The notes beneath the pieces were generated by a model. That model was not told the DNA's origin. It ran no database searches and saw only the letters and a program-made list of their open reading frames with translations. The position numbers and the translations under genes are program-made. Of a stretch of DNA of 64,000 bases, positions 55,001-64,000 are shown piece by piece (within the stretch, counting starts at the first letter, position 1; each line of letters begins with the position of its first letter). Source of the stretch: Acanthaster planci (lineage: Eukaryota > Echinodermata > Asteroidea > Valvatida > Acanthasteridae); the NCBI RefSeq assembly GCF_001949145.1, contig NW_019091379.1:1394574-1458573 (forward strand). The letters run 5' to 3'.

Positions 55001-58000
55001 TTAATTGCTTACCACTCGCGAGGGATTACCATAGATGTCCTTGCTCGTTTATCTTGGGAATTATAAACTTTGCACTGATGTCAGTTACAGATATATATTA
55101 CAGTGCAGAAACAACGAATGGTTTTTCTACAAAGAGCAAGTTTTGATCGGAGATGAACCATCAGTGTTACTTTTACATCGACAGCGCGATGCAGGCAGAT
55201 GGCAAACGCAAATTCATAGTTTCACTTCTAGGTCTTAGAGCCAGCTCAACCTGGAACATCCGCTGGTTTCTCCCTTTTTGGACCTATATTTATATAAATA
55301 TATGATATATTATATCATTTACACTGAGTCTAAATATAAACCTTGCAGTTGGTACTCGGTAACAGTTCCTCTAACATGGCAATGAACCATTAAAAACGTG
55401 GACTGTAATGACTATCCCTCTATTAATCGCGCCTAAAGGCATTTTTCATGCACGGTTTCCTTTCTGCGTTTAAGGATCCAAATTGAGCTTTACAGATCCC
55501 AGCAGTTGCTTTTGCCTCCGAATAGAAATGCTCATATTTCTGGCCTTCCATGTTTGCGGCGTTAGCAAGACAGTCCCAGCTGTAGCAGTATAGATCTGTA
55601 GTCAGGCTGGTGAAGTAGTTTGTTCCTTGCCTTTCGGCCTTTCACCTCTGCGGCCTGGGTTCAATTCCTGGCTTGGTCCACATAGATTGGGTTTCAGTCT
55701 CTATCTGGTTCGCTTGGTTTTACCAAGAAATTTCCATCTCTGGGGTTTTCCTCCCACCTCTATCTCTGTAACTGCTTCTTATTGTCACCTCCCAACGGCT
55801 GTCAGTGGAGAATAAACGTTTGGCGGTTGCCTGAAATGCCCACGTATACCATTGGCTCGACCACGTTTAATGTCTTCATTTTACGGCGCATTTTAACATA
55901 AGTGTGTGAATTGTTTGCTTCATATATGAATAAATTATTCTTAGTAGTAGTCATGACACTAAGGCTTAGCTAAATCAAAGCCTGACACATTATTGAAGTC
56001 CGGTGTAAAAGCACCTAAAGGAGTCATGTAATATAGTTATTTTTACAACAAACCTTGAAACTGCATCATGTATATGTCCTTAGCTTTATTTCAATTTTTG
56101 CTTTGCTATCTTATTCGGTTTCGGTTTTGGGTTTTATGGTTATTTGCATACTCACGAGCAAGTTTGTAACTAAGGGCAAACTCGTAGTTAAAATTGATAT
56201 CTCCCCGACGCAAAGTACATCTTGAAATACGATTTGTAGTGTGAGTCTATATAGGCACAAGTTTTGCCTTGAAGTGCGCAACAAAAAACGGCTGGAATTT
56301 TTCATATTTTGCCGTCGTAAATTTCCACTTTTTGGCAAATTATTTTTCTGTAAGTTGACGGCAATTAGCCAGCTAGCATCGTCTTTATCAGAAGTGTTTA
56401 TAAGGAGCAAATATGGGGTTCAAAATTAAACATGAAAACAGGGAACTGTACAGCGTCCTCCATATACATAATTACAGCAACAGCGCCCTCAAGTTTGGAC
56501 ATTAAAGAATTAACCGTTCAATACACCTAACTCCAAAACGATTTCAGTTTTCGTACACCTAACTTTGAAAGGATTTCAGTTTTCGTACACCTAACACTAA
56601 AAGGATGTCAGTTTTCGTACACGTAACACTAAAAGGATTTCAGTTGTCGTACATTAACGCAGAGTACAAAGACGCATAAACAGGCATGGATACTGTAATG
56701 ATTACAGGGTCATTTCTTGACGCAATAACATGCCTTATCACGGCTATCATTAAAGGATTTTTACAGGGGCATGGTGATATAGGGGCAACCCATTGTGTGT
56801 CAGATACTCACGGATGAAGATAGTTGCCAAGCAGGCCACCCCGCCAATCATCTCTAGTATAGCAGTGTTCCATTTGCGACCGAACCATTCAATAGCGAAG
56901 GTAGCGTAGAGCAAGGCCGGAATCTCCACGGCTCCGGAAATGAAGAAAGCCCAGTATTCATCCACTCCTAGATCGCCCGTACTCTGCGATAGGCCGTAAT
57001 AGATCAGGCTATTGACGGTCCTGGACTCGGGGAAAACACACAAATGATTTGTTACAATTATCGTCTTGTTGGCTGTCATTTGGTTTACTGCAATGTGATG
57101 GATCGACGCAGTGCTCTCTTTTTAATATCGCTGTCTTTTTGCCCCCTTTTATGTTCGACTTACTTTCAAACTCAAGCAGTGTACATGTTTCGGGGCCTTT
57201 TTAAAAATCGTTTTCCTAATACTTAGACATGCATATTCATGAGCAAAAGGTTACACTTTCTCCAGCATCGAAAATAAAAGAGTACCTTGGAGTGGAGCAG
57301 GGTTGTAGCCTAAAGGTGCCATTCCATGTGTAAAGTTTTTGGGTGCGTTGCGTACATAATGCTTTCAAGCGTTACTTCCACGGACACAAAAATCAACTCC
57401 AACATAACACGTGCGCGCGTTGCGTTGGGCCGTCAAAATCGTCCCGGGAGCGATTTTGACAGAAACGCGACGCTTGGCACAAGTGTTGACGCAAACAATG
57501 GAAAGGCACCTTTGAGCAACAACAGGCAGGGGTCCTTGAGAGTAAAACTGGGGGGTGGGTTATGGAGAGTACAATGTCGTGTCAGCAAGATACGATAGAA
57601 ATGCAAAACGCTTGATGGCACAAAGAAGTGAAACAAGAGCATGCATAATTGTTTAATTTATTTAACAAAATAAGGACAAACATTTCATAACAAACAAACG
57701 AAATCCTTGTCGTGAGCATTATCAGGAATTGCCACATCAATAACTTTTGCCTTGATGCTTTCAGTGGCTCAGTTTTACAGAAACGTCGTAAATCGAAATC
57801 GTAAGCCTAGGGTGTCATAGCCAAATTGCATGGCGCTGTTTTATAGTTCTCAGGAAAGTCGTGCTTACCATAGCAGAAAATGTTGCTAACCGTACACACT
57901 ACTGCGGTGCTTGGCTTGGCCTGGTTGCGCTGACGGTTGCGCGCATAGATATTTCCGTTATTTTATCAATTTTCTCCGAGGTAAGAGTTGCCGTGCTCAC

Positions 58001-61000
58001 CATTCAGAGTCTTCATGAAAGACACGAAGCGTCTGTTAGTGTAAATTTTTGTGCTTAGCAAATGGGCCCAAGCTGGTAGCGTAGCTAGCGCATCTCTCGT
58101 AGGCTAAATTTCACGGCGCTGTCAAGCACACGATTTCACGCTTAGATCTTTTAAAGTGAATGTGGGTCCGTCTGTGCGTTACATACCAATTGAACATCAT
58201 GTTGATGGTCTTGACAGCCATGTTGGGTGTTTTGAAGAGGTCAATGACAGACGGTGGAACACTTGATTCCTTAGATTCCTTTGAGAAAAAAAAACAGGGG
58301 ACAACAAAAGAAATTATTAGCCATCCATCTGCTTGCTCAGTTGACCAAGCCATGGCATTGCGTTTCAGTATTTTTCCGCATAAAGTTTCGTTACAGCGAT
58401 CAATTTTGCAGTAGATCCTTGCTGTGAAAATACCGCATTGGTACCTAGTAATTAGGCAAACTTGATTAATATGACAATGCTTAATGTGCAGATAGTTAAT
58501 TTATGGATCAACCTTGGACAATCATTTTGGTGATGTCCATTTCTGTACTGACCCTTTACTACTTTATGGCAACTGTTTTACCACATTTCGCTGGAACTCA
58601 CTGGGCATATAATTATTTCATTTCTACGTTTTCAATACATTTCCTAACTTAACAGGAAACATTCCGTCAGCCAGTGCAATCTAGTGATCTCAGTTGCCCT
58701 TAATTCCCAGGGTTTCTTCCCACAAAATACACTGGCTGCAATCCTCCAAAATGCTGATCTGACTTCACACAAAATGAATACAGGAAGACAGTGAGGCAGC
58801 TCGGTATTTCAATAGGGCAAGGTCTTCCGGGAACAAAGCGCGCGCCGTGTAAGGCGGCGTGTGGTTGCTCCGATAGGGCAGGCTATCGCGTCGGCTTACA
58901 CGTGCTGCTGTGTGACCTCGACGCGCTTCAGTTTCTCGCATGCGCTTTTACAATACCGAACCGGCTCACTACCGGAGCGACTTCACTTCTTTTTAGTTCG
59001 GGAAATATTTTACAAAACTTGTTGGTAAGTAAGTCATGCGGGAGTGCATGCTGGTGTGCCGTATCGAAATTGAACGCCGATGAAAATCGGTCATTTTTTC
59101 CTTACATGGACATCTATCCTCTCCCATACCTCTTTAGTCGAATGTTATCCGTTCGATCAGTCATGCGCAGTGTAGTCGATGTGTGCCAATTTCACATACA
59201 ACATACTGACTCATCAAAAGCGTTCCCCAACAACGTATTACCGGACCCACGCAGTGAATAGAAATATTTTAGTTTCTAAGTCTAAAGAATGAAATAAACA
59301 AATACCGCTTCTTCTTTGACGTCCTCTTTATCGAATAAGTCATCTGGGAGCGTCCTTCCGTTGATTCTAGCAACTCGTCTGATGACCGCATTTGCTTCTT
59401 CGATCCTGCCTTTAGAAACCAGCCAGCTCACTGACTCTTCCATAAATCTGACCAAGAAGAAATAATGCTTGAAAACAACATGTTGGGTGCAAAAGGAAGC
59501 CATGCTGCGGGTTATTTGTGGTTCGATCGCACAGACAGCGAAGTCTAATTTCCTATAGGGTAAGCCTTCGTTGCTAATCGCCAGAGTGAGTGAACGTCGT
59601 GCAAACTTTGGTCGCCCTTACAAACTAGTAGTACGGTGTTGGTCAAAAAAGAAGGGTCTATCGACTAAAATTTAGGCACACATCATATAGAGCCCCCTAT
59701 TGCATCCGCCATAATCCATATTTTATGGGCAAAATGTATCTCAAAGTTTGGGTTTCTATTTTATTCAAACTCGAAAGAGCCGACCTTTTCTTGAGTATTG
59801 TTACAATGCATTTCCCTACGCCGAGCCTTCAGTAGTTTTTTCCAGTAATATCTTTTGGCCATTTGGACTTAAAGTTTTCTGAAAATTGGACACACCGTTA
59901 GCAAAACGCCCACTTTTCCAAGACAGGTCCGCCCAAAGTTATGCATATAGGTGATATGCTAAATGCACACTGGCCAGCACGTGTGAGAACATGAAATTCA
60001 AATGACTACAACAACAAAAACGTTTCTTGGTTGGAATGAAACTTCACCGAGTACAGAGAGTGTTTTAAACGCATACTAACTTGCAACAGGACAGCCTCGT
60101 CCTTAGGTGGTAATCAACGAGATGGTCCAACAAAGCCTGGTTTGTTTAGGGGTTAAGTAAGGATGGCTTCATCTTGAAGTCACCAGTGTATACCAGGCAA
60201 AATATGGGACGGAGGGGTACCCCCCCTTACCTGTCCAATCCCTGTACACACTCTAGACTATTGTTACCTAACACGTCCCCCCTAGAAGGAATTCCTGAGA
60301 TTCCGATCAAACAATGACCAACTCAAAGGCGGGGGGTTCTCTCCGTACCATATCTTGTTTCAAATGTACCAGTGACACTTACATCAGTGGAACAAAAGAA
60401 GGTAGCGTTAACAGTGAGGTGATCAGGGAAAGAGTCCGCCATTCCTTCACGTACATAGCAGCAGTTGCCAGGAAGAAATACCCAAATGCAAAGAATATAG
60501 CAGCCGACATCGAAACAGGTGTACGCCATGACTTCCCGACAAATTCCACCACTGTTTTTGCAAGAAGACGAGTAAGTCCAGTTGTAAGAAGTTACAGAGA
60601 TGCAGCTGTTTGTTTGGAGGCATTACCACCATCCTACCACCCCATTGGCCATAGCGCCTTCAATTGTGCATGTGCCCAGCCTTTTGTTTGGACGTAAACA
60701 TTTTTTTGGAATGGCTCCAAGTCGATTTGTACAGATTACGAACTCTACCCATTGGGACTTTTTGCCATCTACTGTTTAGTGCCCCCGACTAAAATGTAGA
60801 AAAAAACTTACGCACAGCATTCCGTCCATCCCTCACCGAGCTTCAATGATTTGTTTCAATGATTATCCAACGACCAAACCGCATCAATTTATGAAGGTCT
60901 GCTTCATGGGCGTAAATGCCGGGAATGGAGGTACATCACCCAACTTTTTGACCAAGGGGGATGGGCTATGGAATCCCCTCCAATTTTTTACGGTGAGAAA

Positions 61001-62728
61001 AAAGTGAAGGCGTATTCCAAAGAACTTTTTGGACTTACGTATTCAAAGGCACTCAAATAGGGGAACAATAAAAAGCCATAAATATGCCGCTCTGATGTGA
61101 TATTCTACAGGAATATGATACATAATTATTGAGTTGTACATTCTGTATCATGAAAATTGCCCCTATGTAGAGTCATATGGTGTCAGTAGTGCCCCCTTAA
61201 CTTTCAAATTTCCATGGCCGGGCAAGTCATCCCCCACAATACCCCATCCCCTCAATTTCCGGCACAAATTCACACCGCATGGTTCTCCTTTATTAAAAGC
61301 TTACACTGCCCGCCGTCCCCACCCTTCCTATTGATGAGAAGATTTGACAAGGGCAGTCTGAAGGTGACCTTAAAAGGTACAAAATCTTCCTCCTTACCAA
61401 GCACAAAGAGGGGGATGTAAGAACCAATGTTGCCGAAGCCAGCCATAAAACGGAAGGCCATATACATGTAGATATTCACAGAGAATGTTGTGACGATTGA
61501 GCCTATCGAGTAAAACAGAAGGGCCACAAAGATGGTTTTCTTGCGGCCCATCCTGCATTTTAAAGGGGAAAAAAGAAAAAATCAAATTAAAAAAAAAATC
61601 CGTAAGTATCCTTGCCGCTTTTTTTTTTAACTTGTTGATTCATCAGTCTTTGTGCTATCGAACACGCGGGACGTTTTTTTGGCAAACATTGGGTAGGGTT
61701 TGCGTACATGCAGCTTTTGGTCGCTTTTCGGCCATCATTTTGTGACGCACTCTGCTGGAAGCGGCTGGTCGGAAGCAGGAGTAAATTTTGTACGCTTGTG
61801 AAAAGAACAAAATGGATGACTCCAAGGACTGCTTTTGTGTCCAATAAACAAGAATAGTTCGCAGTTCAAGCCTCGAATGGGCCTGGTGTTTTTCCGTGAG
61901 CTTACCAGTCAGACAGGGAGCCGCAAACGAAAGATCCGACTAAAAATCCCACGAAGTATATAGACTGAGCGAGGCTGGGGAGACTTTTCTTCTCACAGAC
62001 CAGGTCAAACTAGAAAATTAAGCAATGTCAGGAGAAAATTTGTACCCTCTAAAGTGTGCACTTTACAGGCTTATACCAGTAGTCTAAATGCATTGTCCTC
62101 AATGTAAAAGGTTACTAAAATTTATAGAATGATCCATAAAAACATTCGAAGTTGACCTTCATGATCATCGACAAAGAGTTGAAGGTAATTCATGTCATGC
62201 TTGAGGGAAATTTTTATGATCTACCTAATTTGTGCAAGATTTGTCTTTTCAATCAAAACTAACACCAGCTGTAGACCAAAACATGCAGGCTGCACAGGGA
62301 AATTGCCTTACATCAGATATGATCGTAGTTTTGTAGTTTGAAGTGTCGTATTCCCATCCATCTTGACACGGCACCGTACTGTGGGTAGAATTTCCACCTT
62401 TGCTAAGTGGCTCGTAGGGATCAAACTCATACCCAGGTGGTAGATCCCACTGCTCACAGTTGGAGTGAGGATACTTGCTGTTCTCGTTCTCGGGTGGCGG
62501 CAGGAGAATGGACTTCTTCACGTCCGTACAATTGTCTTGGAACTCTACCCAGCTGGAACAGTTCTTCGCGGGCAGAACTTGGCACCAGTGGTCGGTTTCG
62601 GCTGCGAAAAACACATGACCAAAACTGACCATGCAGCCGACGATACCAAGCAAGCCAGTGTATAAGACCACGAAGAACTGGTAGCGCCCGAAATTGCCCA
62701 CAAGGGGAATAATTTCCTCAAGTTTCAT
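52018..62728 (-). CDS. SLC22-family organic ion transporter, paralogue C
   Basis: Ten exons, minus strand: 62312-62728, 61906-62009, 61398-61552, 60383-60551, 59306-59447, 58187-58278, 56812-57020, 54225-54333, 53010-53219, 52018-52174; 1764 bp, 587 residues. All introns are GT-AG and the phases equal those of A and B. Seen: [20 protein letters not shown]; the extracellular loop with several Cys and N-glycosylation sites (NCT, NST); GSLSDW|MGRKK; helix-rich exon 4 ([16 protein letters not shown]); [29 protein letters not shown]; and an acidic tail with two CXC cysteines (CRCMRSDADKA) ending EIKGKE. A TATA box with a CACGTG word just upstream lies 62 bp before the ATG. Expected at the plasma membrane as a 12-helix organic ion carrier. 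Confidence 0.92.
52798..52990 (+). repeat. Dispersed repeat R190, copy 2
   Basis: Same blocks as the copy at 39823: GAGCAGAAGCACCCCCTCAT, CGTAACGCGTGCATTTCATA, GCAGTTCCGACCAAAGGCTC. It abuts exon 9 of gene C, ending about 20 bp from the donor site. Confidence 0.7.
53779..54022. mobile_element. Short inverted-repeat element (CAGGGGCAGATCCAGG ends)
   Basis: Left end CAGGGGCAGATCCAGGAATT; right end, read inward, CAGGCGCAGATCCCGGTCCC. No target duplication was recognised. A related end (GGGGGAGCAGATCTAGAAAT on the minus strand) lies near 12530. Confidence 0.45.
54483..54832 (+). repeat. Dispersed repeat R350, copy 1
   Basis: GTAAATTCCGGGAGGTGGGG at one end, then TATTCAATAGCAC, TTATGCCGTTCTGAT and GGCTGAGCAAGTCATCCCAC. 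The same order recurs at 60908-61262. It lies in intron 7 of gene C. Confidence 0.65.
55595..55912 (+). repeat. tRNA-derived SINE, copy 3 (most complete)
   Basis: A-box-like GGCTGGTGAAGTAGTTTG, B box CTGGGTTCAATTCCTGG, GATTGGGTTTCAGTCTC, CTGTAACTGCTTCTTATTGT and the 3' body GTTTAATGTCTTCATTTTAC/GGCGCATTT. It shares this order with copies 1 and 2. Confidence 0.7.
56518..56653 (+). repeat. Minisatellite, about 34 bp unit, four copies
   Basis: Unit TACACCTAACACTAAAAGGA followed by TTTCAGTTTTCG, repeated four times with a few substitutions (for example TACACCTAACTTTGAAAGGA). It lies about 150 bp from exon 7 of gene C. Confidence 0.8.
57312..57513. mobile_element. Miniature element M1, complete copy
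   Basis: Ends AAAGGTGCCATTCCATGTG and, inverted, AAAGGTGCCTTTCCATTG. The interior has GGGTGCGTTGCGTACATAAT, CCACGGACACAAAAAT and AAAATCGTCCCGGGAGCGAT. This is the reference for the other M1 copies in the window. Confidence 0.7.
60195..60363. repeat. Family M4, copy 4
   Basis: Left end GCAAAATATGGGACGGAGGG; right end, read inward, GAAACAAGATATGGTACGGA. Interior CCTGTCCAATCCCTGTACAC and TTACCTAACACGTCCCCCC. It ends about 20 bp from the donor of exon 4 of gene C. Confidence 0.65.
60908..61262 (+). repeat. Dispersed repeat R350, copy 2
   Basis: GTAAATGCCGGGAATGGAGG at one end, then GTATTCAAAGGCACT, ATATGCCGCTCTGAT, TCTGTATCATGAA and GGCCGGGCAAGTCATCCCCC. It lies in intron 3 of gene C in the same orientation as copy 1. 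Confidence 0.65.
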
Positions 62729-62789
62729 TCTGAATGATTCACAGTCAAAATGACCGACAGCAACACACTAAAACCTATAAGACTGGCCC

Positions 62790-62797
62790 TTTTATAG
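62790..62797 (-). promoter_or_regulatory. TATA box of gene C
   Basis: TATAAAAG in the context CACGTGTCTATAAAAGGGCC, 62 bp before the ATG. The CACGTG palindrome just upstream (62799-62804) could bind a bHLH-type factor. A start site around 62760 is expected. Confidence 0.6.
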
Positions 62798-62804
62798 ACA
62801 CGTG

Positions 62805-64000
62805 AATCCTGATAGATAGATAGACAGTACATCATAGACCTACATATAATAGCTTATAACGAAAACGATAAGTTATCTTCTTTGTTTGATATTCAAGGAT
62901 TTAATGGGACCATATCATAGTGTTTATCGTGGTTACTAATACTCACGTTCACCACATTAATGCTCGGTGTACACAGACTGTTTCTGTTTGAAAGAGGTCT
63001 CCCCTTTCCAAATTCTGGACAGTGCATCAGTCCGATAGTGGACACAGACTACACCCATTTTTCTTGCACCGAGAGGGACCAATACATTTTTTTCATATAT
63101 GCTAGCAATTTGGGAAACATGCCTTCATGGGAATTGCGGGGGAAATGATTAGATTCTGTTTGGGCCAAACTTTTAGAGTTATTTTCAAGAAGTACTCGAT
63201 GACATGCCACCTCCTGACCATTGTCAATCGCACGGCCTCCATCCCGGGCTTCTTCTAGTCCCTCAAGGAAAATACATAAATTCCTGTTGTCATTTTTGAC
63301 TTGCTGGTCCACTACACCAGGCCAAGGGCATCGTCAGGATTTCTGCAAGAGAGTAGGGTGCATTTTCTCGAAGGGGAAAGGGGAAACAAAGCATTTATCA
63401 GCAAAAAACCGGACTCAAGAGGTCAATTCCAAGAAATTACTGTTTTTTTTTTCATCCTTTCCCCCACTTTTTCGTTTATTTAGATTTTTCTTTTCCCCTT
63501 TTTGTATAGTCTTCAGTTTTCCAATGGAATGCTCCCTCTTGCAGCCCCGCCCCTCAGTGATGCCCCTGCCCAGTAATGATTCACCTCAGATGGAAGCGTC
63601 TGACACCAAGTCTCCTTTTGGCCAATCTGACTCTATGGGGTCCGGCCAACCCGTTCCTTTTGTAAGTCAGTTCGCAAAAACGACACATTTTCATGCTCAG
63701 ACGGAGAAGCCAAGGGGGAATAGTGTTTATGTATTATTTTAACACATGTAAGTTGCAGAGTGCTTTCCACGGGCTTTGCTGCAGCCGGTTGTTCCCGTTT
63801 CTAGGCAAAATAATGAAAACAAAATGCACGACGCAACCTACTAGTAGGTTTTGTGTCGCCTTACCCTTTTTTCCCGAATAGAAAAAAAGGAAACAAATAA
63901 ACAAAAACAAATAACTCCAAACAAACCCAATAAAACAATTATCTCATTCTCTGTGTAATCAAATAAAACTTTGGACATTTCACCAATAAGTGAATGTAAT
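62805..64000. other. DNA upstream of gene C
   Basis: No exon, repeat pair or RNA gene recognised. The longest frame (63221-63742, plus strand) is of low-complexity Phe/Ser/Pro composition with no domain. Confidence 0.3.

Noticed and set aside
58791-59261. 156-residue plus-strand open frame in intron 5 of gene C
   Set aside because: No domain, no splice or start support, and composition like random frame; it lies inside an intron of a well-supported gene on the other strand.
63221-63742. 173-residue plus-strand open frame at the right end
   Set aside because: Low-complexity Phe/Ser/Pro sequence caused by T- and C-rich DNA; no recognisable motif.

Overview
This is a stretch of animal nuclear DNA. 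Its genes are broken into short exons with GT...AG junctions, it is dense in transposon debris, and it contains metazoan families (SLC22 transporters, a receptor-guanylate-cyclase-type ligand-binding domain, an immunoglobulin-like membrane protein). The element mix (Polinton-like, Ty3/gypsy, Penelope-like, piggyBac, hAT-type miniature elements, tRNA-derived SINEs) and the frequent tacatgta and aggccta words suggest a marine invertebrate deuterostome such as an amphioxus, hemichordate or echinoderm. The species cannot be fixed from the sequence alone.

Every gene I can support reads on the minus strand. From the right end: SLC22 gene C (62728 to 52018), SLC22 gene B (49041 to 40405) and SLC22 gene A (28539 to 17318). 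They form a tandem array of three paralogues with the same ten-exon structure and the same intron phases. I rebuilt each exon from splice signals and reading phase, giving predicted proteins of 587, 583 and 579 residues. Next come the last exons of an unidentified gene (14974 to 12726), most of an immunoglobulin-like type I membrane protein (9571 to 3897, 5' exons not found), and the signal-peptide/ligand-binding first exon of a probable receptor guanylate cyclase (2624 to 1937) that runs off the left edge.

The 12 kb between genes A and B is a transposon nest. A 6.2 kb Polinton-like element (28788-34993) has inverted repeats of about 200 bp, AG termini and a near-perfect 6 bp target duplication. 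It lies about 250 bp upstream of the start codon of gene A. It keeps several small open reading frames, including a protein with a strict every-third-residue cysteine ladder, and has been invaded by a decayed Ty3/gypsy pol and an SGNH-hydrolase-like frame. To its right is a broken piggyBac transposase (36.9-38.2 kb). The introns carry further elements: a Penelope-like endonuclease fragment inside a larger inverted-repeat element in gene A, paired 190 bp and 350 bp repeats, three SINE copies, several miniature inverted-repeat families (one nested in another), a degenerate tandem array rich in TGACGTCA-like words, and minisatellites.

The three SLC22 genes probably give the animal a set of related plasma-membrane transporters for organic ions or zwitterions. 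Blocks of near identity among them, set in otherwise diverged exons, suggest recent gene conversion. Genes B and C have TATA boxes close to the start codon. The corresponding region of gene A ends in the Polinton-like insertion.
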